From: an uncultured Bacteroidales bacterium
Lineage (GTDB): Bacteria > Bacteroidota > Bacteroidia > Bacteroidales > UBA932
Direction of reading: 5' to 3'
Assembly (NCBI GenBank): GCA_944322585.1
Contig: CALUPB010000009.1
Span: 26,916-90,915, forward strand
Length of the DNA: 64,000 bases
A program made the translations under genes and the position numbers. Positions 57,278 through 64,000 of this stretch are shown one piece after another. A model generated the notes under the pieces. That model saw only the letters and a list, made by a program, of their open reading frames with translations, had not been told where the DNA came from and ran no database searches. Position 1 is the stretch's first letter. Each line of letters opens with the position of its first letter.

Positions 57278-57364
57278 GACTTGTGACAGACTCGAGTTAA
57301 TGCGTAATCCAGTGCCCTGACATTTCGCCAAAAATAGCGGAATATCAGGAATTATGACAGAAAT

Positions 57365-57396
57365 CAGGCACCTCCGTCCCTTGACTTAGGTGCCTG
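57365..57396 (-). terminator. Hairpin after recA
   Basis: A 9-bp perfect stem (CAGGCACCT with AGGTGCCTG), 14-base loop, 38 bases after the recA stop on the minus strand. The following T-rich stretch is weak. Confidence 0.45.
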
Positions 57397-57434
57397 TCAG
57401 TATAATGCAGCGCCCGGCCCTGATTCCGGCAGTG

Positions 57435-58466
57435 TCAGTCCTTGACTGTGGCGAGGGCTTCCCGGATCTTTGCCTCTATCTCGTCGCAGAGTTCAGGATT
57501 GTCTTCCAGCAGCTGCTTGACCGCTTCCCGCCCTTGTGCGAGTCGGGTGTCACCGTAGCTGAACCATGAACCGCTCTTCTTTATTATATCGAATTCCACT
57601 CCGAGGTCTATGATTTCCCCTATGTGGGAAATGCCTTCCCCGAAGACTATGTCGAATTCCGCTTTCTTGAATGGCGGCGCGAGCTTGTTCTTTACAATCT
57701 TGACCCTTGTCCTGTTCCCGAGGGCCTCTTCGCCGTCCTTTATCTGGGTGGTCTTGCGCACATCTACACGTACGGACGCATAGAATTTAAGTGCGTTGCC
57801 TCCCGTAGTGGTCTCGGGGTTGCCGAACATCACGCCTATCTTGTCCCTTAGCTGGTTGATGAAGATGCAGCAAGTGTTGGTCTTGCTGATGTTTGCGGTG
57901 AGCTTCCTGAGAGCCTGGCTCATCAGCCTTGCCTGCAGACCCATCTTGGAGTCTCCCATTTCCCCTTCTATTTCCGCTTTCGGTGTCAGGGCGGCAACAG
58001 AGTCGATTACAATGATATCGATGGCTCCGGAACGGATAAGGTTGTCTGCAATCTCCAGAGCCTGTTCTCCGTTGTCAGGCTGGGATATGAGCAGTGTGTC
58101 CAGATTGACCCCGAGATTCTTTGCATATGTCCTGTCGAAGGCATGTTCAGCATCGATGATGGCGGCAATGCCTCCCTGCTTCTGTGCCTGGGCTATCGCA
58201 TGGATTGCCAGAGTCGTCTTTCCGCTCGATTCCGGCCCATAGATTTCAATTACCCTTCCACGTGGGTATCCTCCGATACCAAGGGCATGGTCCAAGGCAA
58301 TTGATCCGCTCGGAATTACCGAGACTTCCAGATTAGGCTGTTTCCCGAGAGGCATGATCGCCCCTTTCCCGAAATCCTTCTCAATCTTGTCAAGAGTGGC
58401 CTGCAGCGCCTTGAGCTTGGCTGCATTCACGTCTGTCCCTGCTTTTTCTTCTGCTTCTTTAGCCAT
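57435..58466 (-). CDS. recA: Recombinase RecA
   Basis: A 343-residue strand-exchange ATPase and SOS co-protease. I use the ATG at 58466 ([10 protein letters not shown]) rather than one at 58511. Walker [35 protein letters not shown], Walker [22 protein letters not shown], loop regions [15 protein letters not shown] and [21 protein letters not shown] perfect -7 box (TAACTTTG on the minus strand) lies 50 bases upstream; no LexA-type box was recognised. Confidence 0.98.
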   Translation of the reverse strand: MAKEAEEKAGTDVNAAKLKALQATLDKIEKDFGKGAIMPLGKQPNLEVSVIPSGSIALDHALGIGGYPRGRVIEIYGPESSGKTTLAIHAIAQAQKQGGIAAIIDAEHAFDRTYAKNLGVNLDTLLISQPDNGEQALEIADNLIRSGAIDIIVIDSVAALTPKAEIEGEMGDSKMGLQARLMSQALRKLTANISKTNTCCIFINQLRDKIGVMFGNPETTTGGNALKFYASVRVDVRKTTQIKDGEEALGNRTRVKIVKNKLAPPFKKAEFDIVFGEGISHIGEIIDLGVEFDIIKKSGSWFSYGDTRLAQGREAVKQLLEDNPELCDEIEAKIREALATVKD

Positions 58467-58515
58467 ATGTACAATAATTAAAGTTAATGACCGGCGTCCG
58501 GACGGACGCACCGTA

Positions 58516-58523
58516 CAAAGTTA
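58516..58523 (-). promoter_or_regulatory. -7 box TAACTTTG before recA
   Basis: An exact TAnnTTTG match on the minus strand, 49 bases upstream of the recA ATG. A good -33 TTTG is not evident at the expected distance. Confidence 0.45.
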
Positions 58524-58590
58524 ATGAAAAAATGGAATAGTCATGCACTGTCGTACAATTGCGGATAGGCATTTTATAGTAATTTTTCAT

Positions 58591-58598
58591 TATTTTTG
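58591..58598 (+). promoter_or_regulatory. -7 box TATTTTTG before rlmN
   Basis: An exact TAnnTTTG match, 17 bases before the rlmN ATG, divergent from the recA promoter in the same gap. No clear -33 element was seen. Confidence 0.45.
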
Positions 58599-58615
58599 TA
58601 CGATAAGCGGTTTAA

Positions 58616-59758
58616 ATGCATATGGAGATGAAAGAACGGCTGATAGGAAAGGATATCGGAGAATTGAAGGAGGTGGCCTCTTGTGCAGGACTGCCGGGTT
58701 ATGCAGCGTCTCAGATTGCACAATGGCTTTATGGGAAAAGGGTGAAGTCGGTGGAGGACATGACTAATATCTCGAAGGCCGGCCGCGCTGTACTGGCGGA
58801 CAGATATGAAGTGGGGATTGCCGGATACAGTACGGTACAGAAATCTTCCGACGGGACGAAGAAATATCTTTTTCCTGTCGGAAGTGTACATGGGGAGGAC
58901 ATGCTTCCGGGGTGTCATGCCTCCGGCCATCCTGCAGGGAGTGCGACACAGGGGAATGTGGCGGATAAAGACACAGGTACATTGGAACGGAGCGCAGTGG
59001 AGGCTGTAATGATTCCGGACAGGGACAGAGCAACTCTTTGTGTATCTTCCCAGTCCGGATGCAGGATGGGATGCCGTTTCTGTATGACCGGCAGGCAGGG
59101 GTTCCACGGAAACCTTTCCTCGGCCGACATCATTTCGCAGTTTCTGGCCGTAGATGAGGGGCCGCTGCTTACCAATGCCGTGTTCATGGGCATGGGAGAA
59201 CCTCTCGACAATTATGACAGCGTGATGAAAGCCATTGCTGTCCTTACGTCCGACTGGGGCTTCGGATGGAGTCCCAAAAGGATTACCGTGTCGACAATCG
59301 GAGTACTTCCGAACCTTAAAAGATTTCTCGATGAGAGCAGATGCCATCTTGCCGTCAGCCTGCATTCTCCGTTCCATGAAGAGAGACTGTCCATAATGCC
59401 TGTGGAAAAGGCCTGGCCGATAGAGGATACCGTGTCGCTGATAAGGCAGTATGACTTTACAGGACAGCGCAGAGTGAGTTTCGAATACACCATGTTTGCA
59501 GGGTTCAACGATGACAAACGGCACGCTGATGCCATTGCGCGGCTGCTTAAAGGAATAGAATGCAGGGTCAATCTCATCAGATTCCATAAAATCCCGGATT
59601 TTCCGTATGAAACTTCATCAGATGCGGTGATGGAGGCTTTCAGAGGGCGTCTGGAGCATGCCGGCATCGTATCTACGGTGAGGGCGTCCAGAGGCGAGGA
59701 TATCATGGCCGCTTGCGGCATGCTTGCCGGAAAACACAATAAAAGAATAGCAGAATGA
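58616..59758 (+). CDS. rlmN: 23S rRNA (adenine-2503-C2)/tRNA methyltransferase RlmN, with an insert
   Basis: A radical-SAM methyltransferase that methylates A2503 of 23S rRNA and A37 of some tRNAs. The [4Fe-4S] cysteines form the CxxxCxxC motif at 149, 153 and 156 (GCRMGCRFCMTG). MGMGEPLDNYDSVMKA and GRLEHAGIVSTVRASRGEDI are family blocks; the latter, with CGMLAGK, holds the second catalytic Cys. Residues about 90-124, between the N-terminal domain and the radical-SAM core, are a Gly/His/Ala/Thr-rich insert (HASGHPAGSATQGN), making 380 residues where about 345 is usual. Its stop overlaps the start of the next gene (ATGA). Confidence 0.95.
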   Translation: MHMEMKERLIGKDIGELKEVASCAGLPGYAASQIAQWLYGKRVKSVEDMTNISKAGRAVLADRYEVGIAGYSTVQKSSDGTKKYLFPVGSVHGEDMLPGCHASGHPAGSATQGNVADKDTGTLERSAVEAVMIPDRDRATLCVSSQSGCRMGCRFCMTGRQGFHGNLSSADIISQFLAVDEGPLLTNAVFMGMGEPLDNYDSVMKAIAVLTSDWGFGWSPKRITVSTIGVLPNLKRFLDESRCHLAVSLHSPFHEERLSIMPVEKAWPIEDTVSLIRQYDFTGQRRVSFEYTMFAGFNDDKRHADAIARLLKGIECRVNLIRFHKIPDFPYETSSDAVMEAFRGRLEHAGIVSTVRASRGEDIMAACGMLAGKHNKRIAE

Positions 59759-62394
59759 GATGTCCCGTCCATATGTTTTCCGTTCGGTCTGTGGCGATTT
59801 TATCTGTAGTTGCCGGTCTCTATGCCGTCTGTAGTCCGGATATATGCGCAGCATCTGCAGTGTCTCCCGGTTCTGTCCTACATGCCGCAGGCAAAGTGGA
59901 TATCCGTGCCGTGTCTACGGAGTCTTCCGTTTCAGACCTGCAGTCTGTAACCGGTCCGTCTGCTTTTCCCGTAGCTGCCCGGGTGGAAGACCGTCCGGAG
60001 GATGCAAGGGGCGCACAACAGCCTTATCCTACCCCGAGAAGAAATTACAGTGCAGCCGATTCGTCGGCTATCTCGGAAGTCCGGCACAGGATGGACAGCA
60101 TCCGGCAGTACAGGCCTACCGTTGCCGTAGTGCTGAGCGGAGGAGGAGCGAAGGGTGCGGCCCATATCGGTGTGTTGAAATATCTGGAAGCCATAGACTT
60201 GCCGATAGACATGGTGCTCGGTACGAGTATGGGCGGCCTGATAGGGGGGCTCTATGCTCTCGGCTATGATGCCGGACAGCTCGATTCCATAATACGGAAG
60301 GTGGACTGGAATCTTGCATTGAGCGACAGGGTGTCACGCCGGTATATCCCGTATTCGGAGATGAAATACAGGGAGAAATATATACTTACGATACCTTTCT
60401 ACTACAGAAGGCAGGATGAGGGGGTCGATGCGGCTGATGTGGATTTCAGCGGCGGACAGGAGAAGAACCGTCCTCTGCAGCTCGGGGCGGATGATCCGAA
60501 GTCGGCAGACATATTGAAGAACAATCTTATGGGAAGTCTTCCGTCCGGATATATACGCGGACAGAATGTCTATAATATGATAGCCGCCCTTTCGGTAGGG
60601 TATCAGGATTCATTGCTGTTCAGCCGCCTGCCGATACCGTTCGCTTGCGTAGCCACCGACCTTGTCAGGGGCGAGGGCGTGTTCTGGCATTCCGGGAAGA
60701 TGACTTCAGCGTTGAGGGCTACCATGTCCATCCCGGGGGTGTTCGCTCCGGTGAAGATGGACGGGATGGTATTGGTCGATGGTGGAATGAGGGACAATTT
60801 CCCTGTCTCCGAAGCCCGTATGCTCGGTGCGGATATAGTGATAGGAGTCGATCTGGGCAGTGATGACAGGACTTATGAGGAGATCAACAATATAGGGGAT
60901 GTGTTCGGTCAGGGTGTTGACATGCTCGGGCGTGCCGCGACATTGTACAACCGTCATCTGCTTGACCTGAACATCAAGCCGGAACTCGACGGGTACAATA
61001 TGATGAGCTTTGACAGCAGGAGCATAGACATCATTATCGACAGGGGATGGGAAGCTGCCGAAAATTGTGCTGTCGCCCTGGAATATATCAGGTCGAGGAC
61101 GGGAACGGCTTCGGGCAGTATACTGCATAATTCAAGGGCTGTGGATATCAATGAGAGTCCGGTCACGGTGGACGGCTTCGAGATAAGGGGAGTGTCGGAC
61201 AAGGACATGGCCATTCTTATGAGGGATATCCATATAGAACCGGGGGACACTCTGTCGAAGGAAGATGTGGAGAGCATCGTGTCCCGTATATACGGGACAC
61301 GGGTGTTTGAGTTCGTTACTTATGAAATGGAAGGCTACGGTGAACCGTATCACCTTATAATCAACTGCAAGAAGGGGCCTGTACACAGATTCGGGGTCGG
61401 GTTGAGGCTCGATACTGAAGAAGTCGTGGCGGTGGCCCTCAATTTCGGACTCAATTCCTATGCTCTTTCCGGTTCAAAATTCGATCTGACTGCAAAGATC
61501 GGCACGAACCCTTATGTGGGGATCCGGTATTCCTATGATGACGTCGGCATTCCCACAGTGAACATATCAGCTTCGGCCAACTGGACCAATATCGACATGC
61601 TCGATGCCATAGGTATGACCGCCACTACTATGCGTCTGAAATATTTCGACACGGTACAGGAAGCGTATCTTTCCAAGGTAGCATGGTCGCTTTTCGATCT
61701 TAAGGGCGGTTTCCGGAACAGGTATTTCATGGTGCGGTCGCTTTCCAACGAGGTCACTTCTCCAGGATACATCCCCGGTCTGGATTACAGACTGCTCAGC
61801 AATGACTACATGTCGCTTTTCCTTAACGGAAGGGCGGATACTTTCGATGACGGATATTTCCCTCATTCCGGTTTTACCGCTGGGCTGGACTATGAGTGGG
61901 TGTTCGGAGGAACCCCGAACAGCATCAGTGCCTTCCATGTAATAAGTGCGGATGCGAAAGGGGTCATCCCTGCCGGGAGGATATTTTCCTTTATACCTTC
62001 CGCTTCTGTAAGATTCCTTCTCGGACAGGCTCCGCTTGCCTATATGAATTTTGCCGGAGGTTCTGTCCCGGGACGGTATTTCGGACAGCAGATGGCTTTC
62101 GTGGGGAGGAACAATGTCGTTCCGATGAGGAATATCCTTACCCTCTTCCGTACGGATTTCCGTTTCGAGGTGGCACGACATCATTATCTGACCGGGATTG
62201 TCAACTATGCCAGGGACTGCAATACTTTCGGGGATTACCTGTCTCCGGATGCGGGAAACTGGTTCGGGGCAGGAATCGAATATGCCTATGACGCCTTTTT
62301 CGGTCCTGTGAAGGCCGACCTGCACTGGTCCAACATAGACATGTCTGCGAACGGGGGGCTCGGGTTCTATATCGGCATAGGGTATAATTTTTAA
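59755..62394 (+). CDS. Patatin-like phospholipase with POTRA and Omp85 barrel
   Basis: An 879-residue outer-membrane protein. Signal peptide (about 1-33), a disordered stretch to about 105, then a patatin domain with oxyanion loop LSGGGAKGAAHIGVLKYLEA, nucleophile Ser158 in GTSMGG and catalytic Asp342 in LVDGGMRDNFPV. A POTRA domain (about 465-535, VDGFEIRGVSDKDM) leads into a 16-strand BamA-type barrel (about 545-879), ending YIGIGYNF. This is the type V-D autotransporter-like layout (PlpD/FplA relatives). The family releases or displays a lipase. Its start overlaps the rlmN stop by four bases. Confidence 0.9.
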   Translation: MRCPVHMFSVRSVAILSVVAGLYAVCSPDICAASAVSPGSVLHAAGKVDIRAVSTESSVSDLQSVTGPSAFPVAARVEDRPEDARGAQQPYPTPRRNYSAADSSAISEVRHRMDSIRQYRPTVAVVLSGGGAKGAAHIGVLKYLEAIDLPIDMVLGTSMGGLIGGLYALGYDAGQLDSIIRKVDWNLALSDRVSRRYIPYSEMKYREKYILTIPFYYRRQDEGVDAADVDFSGGQEKNRPLQLGADDPKSADILKNNLMGSLPSGYIRGQNVYNMIAALSVGYQDSLLFSRLPIPFACVATDLVRGEGVFWHSGKMTSALRATMSIPGVFAPVKMDGMVLVDGGMRDNFPVSEARMLGADIVIGVDLGSDDRTYEEINNIGDVFGQGVDMLGRAATLYNRHLLDLNIKPELDGYNMMSFDSRSIDIIIDRGWEAAENCAVALEYIRSRTGTASGSILHNSRAVDINESPVTVDGFEIRGVSDKDMAILMRDIHIEPGDTLSKEDVESIVSRIYGTRVFEFVTYEMEGYGEPYHLIINCKKGPVHRFGVGLRLDTEEVVAVALNFGLNSYALSGSKFDLTAKIGTNPYVGIRYSYDDVGIPTVNISASANWTNIDMLDAIGMTATTMRLKYFDTVQEAYLSKVAWSLFDLKGGFRNRYFMVRSLSNEVTSPGYIPGLDYRLLSNDYMSLFLNGRADTFDDGYFPHSGFTAGLDYEWVFGGTPNSISAFHVISADAKGVIPAGRIFSFIPSASVRFLLGQAPLAYMNFAGGSVPGRYFGQQMAFVGRNNVVPMRNILTLFRTDFRFEVARHHYLTGIVNYARDCNTFGDYLSPDAGNWFGAGIEYAYDAFFGPVKADLHWSNIDMSANGGLGFYIGIGYNF

Positions 62395-62408
62395 CGTCAA
62401 GTACAAAA

Positions 62409-63125
62409 ATGAACAGACGTGATGATTTATCGGGGCTGGCTACCGATGCCGTACGTATCCTCGAAAGGATGAGGCATCTGTGTTCCGTCAGGGAATACTG
62501 TACTTCGGACATCAGGCAGAAGGTCATGAAGGCGCTGGATACATCTGACAGCAGGGTTGGTACAGGCGGAGACGGGGTTTCCGGCAGTGCGGGGCTGTTT
62601 CCCGGCCATGATGAAAGGAGCAGTTGCGGAGAAAGTGACCGTTCCGGGATTGCCGGCAGGATTATAGAATCATTGAAGGCAGACGGCTATCTGTCCGACC
62701 TGCGCTATGCTACGGCCTTCGCACGTGACAAGTCCTCGCTTTCCGGCTGGGGCGCGGGCAAGATACGCTACGCCCTTTCCATCAAGGGCATTGACAGCGA
62801 GACAGTCGGGGCTGCCCTCAATGAGATAGATGCTTCCCGCGCTTCCGACAGGTTAGACCGGCTGCTGTCCGCGAAATACAAAAGCCTGACGGCTTCGGCA
62901 AGGTCCTCACGCATGATGTCAGGTGCGGCAGAGGGCATGGTCCCGGATGCCGCATGCCATACGGAGCCGGATACGGACAGCAGCCTGGACGACGGCCATC
63001 CGTCTGCCGGTACTGATTATGTTATCCGCCGGAAACTCATCGCTTTCGCCCTCGGCCGCGGCTATTCATATGAAGAAGCCGTGCGTGCCATCAACGGCAT
63101 AATGAACGTGAATTCGATGAAATGA
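62409..63125 (+). CDS. recX: RecA regulator RecX with two inserted linkers
   Basis: A helical regulator that blocks or shortens RecA filaments. The 238 residues exceed the usual 150-165. Conserved helices: VRILERMRHLCSVREYCTSD (first repeat), IIESLKADGYLSDLRYATAF and WGAGKIRYALSIKGIDSETV (second), and IRRKLIAFALGRGYSYEEAV (third). The extra residues are two Gly/Ser/Asp-rich segments at about 44-79 and 163-203, exactly between the three helical repeats. It lies 14 bases after the patatin gene, near but not adjacent to recA. A perfect GTCGGGG/CCCCGAC hairpin (63155-63175) follows. Confidence 0.85.
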   Translation: MNRRDDLSGLATDAVRILERMRHLCSVREYCTSDIRQKVMKALDTSDSRVGTGGDGVSGSAGLFPGHDERSSCGESDRSGIAGRIIESLKADGYLSDLRYATAFARDKSSLSGWGAGKIRYALSIKGIDSETVGAALNEIDASRASDRLDRLLSAKYKSLTASARSSRMMSGAAEGMVPDAACHTEPDTDSSLDDGHPSAGTDYVIRRKLIAFALGRGYSYEEAVRAINGIMNVNSMK

Positions 63126-63129
63126 ATGG

Positions 63130-63510
63130 AATGAATTTCCTCGAATTACCTCTGTCGGGGGCGAAGTCCCCGACATGTCCTCCCCTCCGCTCATTTCGTT
63201 CCGCTGCCATTTCTCGTTTATCTCCTCGAAAGTGATTTTCCCTGCGCGAATCTGCGGCGAACGGCTTTGTATAGCCTTTCTCCTCTATCTGTGCCAAAGC
63301 CTCATCAGCGGAGCCGTCCACTTTCAGCTCCATTACATAGATGTAGTCCTTTGTCTGGAGAAAGATGTCGATGCGTCCGTTGCTGGTCTGCTTCTCCGTC
63401 TGCACAGGAGTTCCCATAAGTTCGAAGATGATGTACATTGCATACAGGAAATCTTTCTCCGATAGGGTACAGCATATTCCAAATCTTTTATCAGGCAGAA
63501 CTTCTGCCCG
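63130..63510 (-). pseudogene. Broken PD-(D/E)XK nuclease-type gene, C-terminal fragment
   Basis: On the minus strand, an open stretch from just after a TAA (63511) reads the C-terminal nuclease part of the AAA-ATPase-like/PD-(D/E)XK proteins common in Bacteroidota: EKDFLYAMYIIFELMGTPVQ, GRIDIFLQTKDYIYVMELKV (Asp and ExK of the nuclease core), ALAQIEEKGYTKPFAAD. The frame changes near 63245 and unrelated residues follow. The N-terminal ATPase half is absent. So it is a decayed remnant. Confidence 0.75.
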
Positions 63511-63657
63511 TTACACATATACGCAGAAACCGAGAGCAGAACAAATTTATCTGTTATGCCGAGGTGCAACCGTATATGTGGGAACGCAGTGACCAAAGAT
63601 AGCGAAATTTAACATTCAATACCCCATGGGTGTTGTCCATTTGTCGGAAATGTTTTC

Positions 63658-63665
63658 TATCTTTG
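63658..63665 (+). promoter_or_regulatory. -7 box TATCTTTG near the right end
   Basis: An exact TAnnTTTG match with a TTG 22 bases upstream (63633-63635), 28 bases before an ATG at 63694. It could drive a gene that starts near or beyond the window end. Confidence 0.35.
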
Positions 63666-63693
63666 TAAGGTTGAGCAATCAACATACATATTG

Positions 63694-63885
63694 ATGAAAG
63701 TGTTTTCGCACTGTCCTTTCAAGAAAATGTGGCAATTTTCAAAACACGAGGACAACCGGACAGCACTCATTCACTCATTTAGACTATGCGATAGCGGGAT
63801 TCTGTGCCCGCCGATACCTCATATCTATCCGAGTGTGGGGTATTGGAACGTTTATCCGTGTTTAGGTTTGCCACAACCTTCTTGA
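63694..63885 (+). CDS. Doubtful small open frame, unknown
   Basis: 63 codons starting MKVFSHCPFKKMWQF, after a promoter-like box. No family was recognised, and the second half is Pro/Tyr/Cys-rich without clear structure. It may be a gene fragment or chance. The remaining 63886-64000 is AT-rich, and I see nothing in it. Confidence 0.18.
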   Translation: MKVFSHCPFKKMWQFSKHEDNRTALIHSFRLCDSGILCPPIPHIYPSVGYWNVYPCLGLPQPS

Positions 63886-64000
63886 AGATAGACGAAATCG
63901 GCTCCACACTTGAACCGAATAACATTCTATATCTTTCTGATTATCAAATTATACATTCAATATTCATTGTAATTTGATACCGCAAAGTTCCCGGAATTTA

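Noticed and set aside
1-64000. tRNA or rRNA genes, integrases and intact insertion sequences
   Set aside because: None could be recognised on reading both strands; only the tmRNA is a supported structural RNA.

Overview
The window reads as a chromosomal segment of a Bacteroidales (Bacteroidota) bacterium of moderate GC content. The evidence is a SusC/SusD pair, a hybrid two-component regulator of the gut Bacteroides type, promoter boxes of the Bacteroidota form (TTTG, about 20 bases, TAnnTTTG), almost no Shine-Dalgarno sites, a tmRNA tag ending NNNYALAA, and Bacteroidota-like SecA, RecA and RmlABCD proteins. The genus cannot be fixed from the sequence alone.

Region 1 (1-10541) and region 3 (19158-27857) look like two halves of one pectin utilisation locus. 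Region 1 has a pectin methylesterase (cut by the window edge), a one-protein hybrid sensor/regulator, a secreted GH105 hydrolase fused to a PL1-type pectate lyase, a PL1-type lipoprotein, and an exported carboxymuconolactone-decarboxylase/cupin protein. Region 3 has the SusC transporter, the SusD lipoprotein and a large surface lipoprotein with beta-helix and binding-type domains. Together they would de-esterify and cut pectin at the surface, import oligomers, finish them in the periplasm and sense the products.

Region 2 (about 10600-18700) separates the two halves and is the most unusual part. It holds a 1526-residue DUF4062-NACHT-TPR protein of the STAND class with a small helical partner. 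Convergent to these is a two-gene operon of a RyR-domain protein and a CASTOR/POLLUX-like two-RCK membrane channel that itself ends in a RyR domain. I read this as a candidate conflict or antiphage module, with a STAND sensor, a RyR ligand reader and an ion-channel effector. A palindromic intergenic repeat lies between the two operons and appears to have supplied the last codons of the channel gene.

Region 4 (28000-33568) is a branched-chain amino acid operon (ilvD-ilvB-ilvN, then ilvC). It is preceded by a previously unmarked 28-codon leader peptide with 11 Ile and 4 Val codons and an intrinsic terminator: a classical attenuator. Region 5 (33582-40832, minus strand) is recG, a WYL regulator, an S9 peptidase and a MATE exporter. 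Region 6 (40990-51255) runs pdxA-rnhA-cpsB-rfbADCB-ugd-glycosyltransferase-flippase, a short dTDP-rhamnose/UDP-glucuronate surface glycan locus with a pair of 89-bp repeats around the rfbB-ugd gap. Region 7 (51375-63125) is housekeeping: secA, bactofilin, tmRNA, an aldehyde dehydrogenase, recA, rlmN, a patatin-Omp85 protein and recX. The end of the window has a broken PD-(D/E)XK nuclease gene and otherwise nothing recognised.

A pattern that crosses regions is that several conserved enzymes (IlvB, RecG, the S9 peptidase, the aldehyde dehydrogenase, RlmN, RecX) carry low-complexity Gly/Ser/Asp/Ala-rich segments of about 20-60 residues at surface-loop or linker positions, apparently without loss of catalytic motifs.
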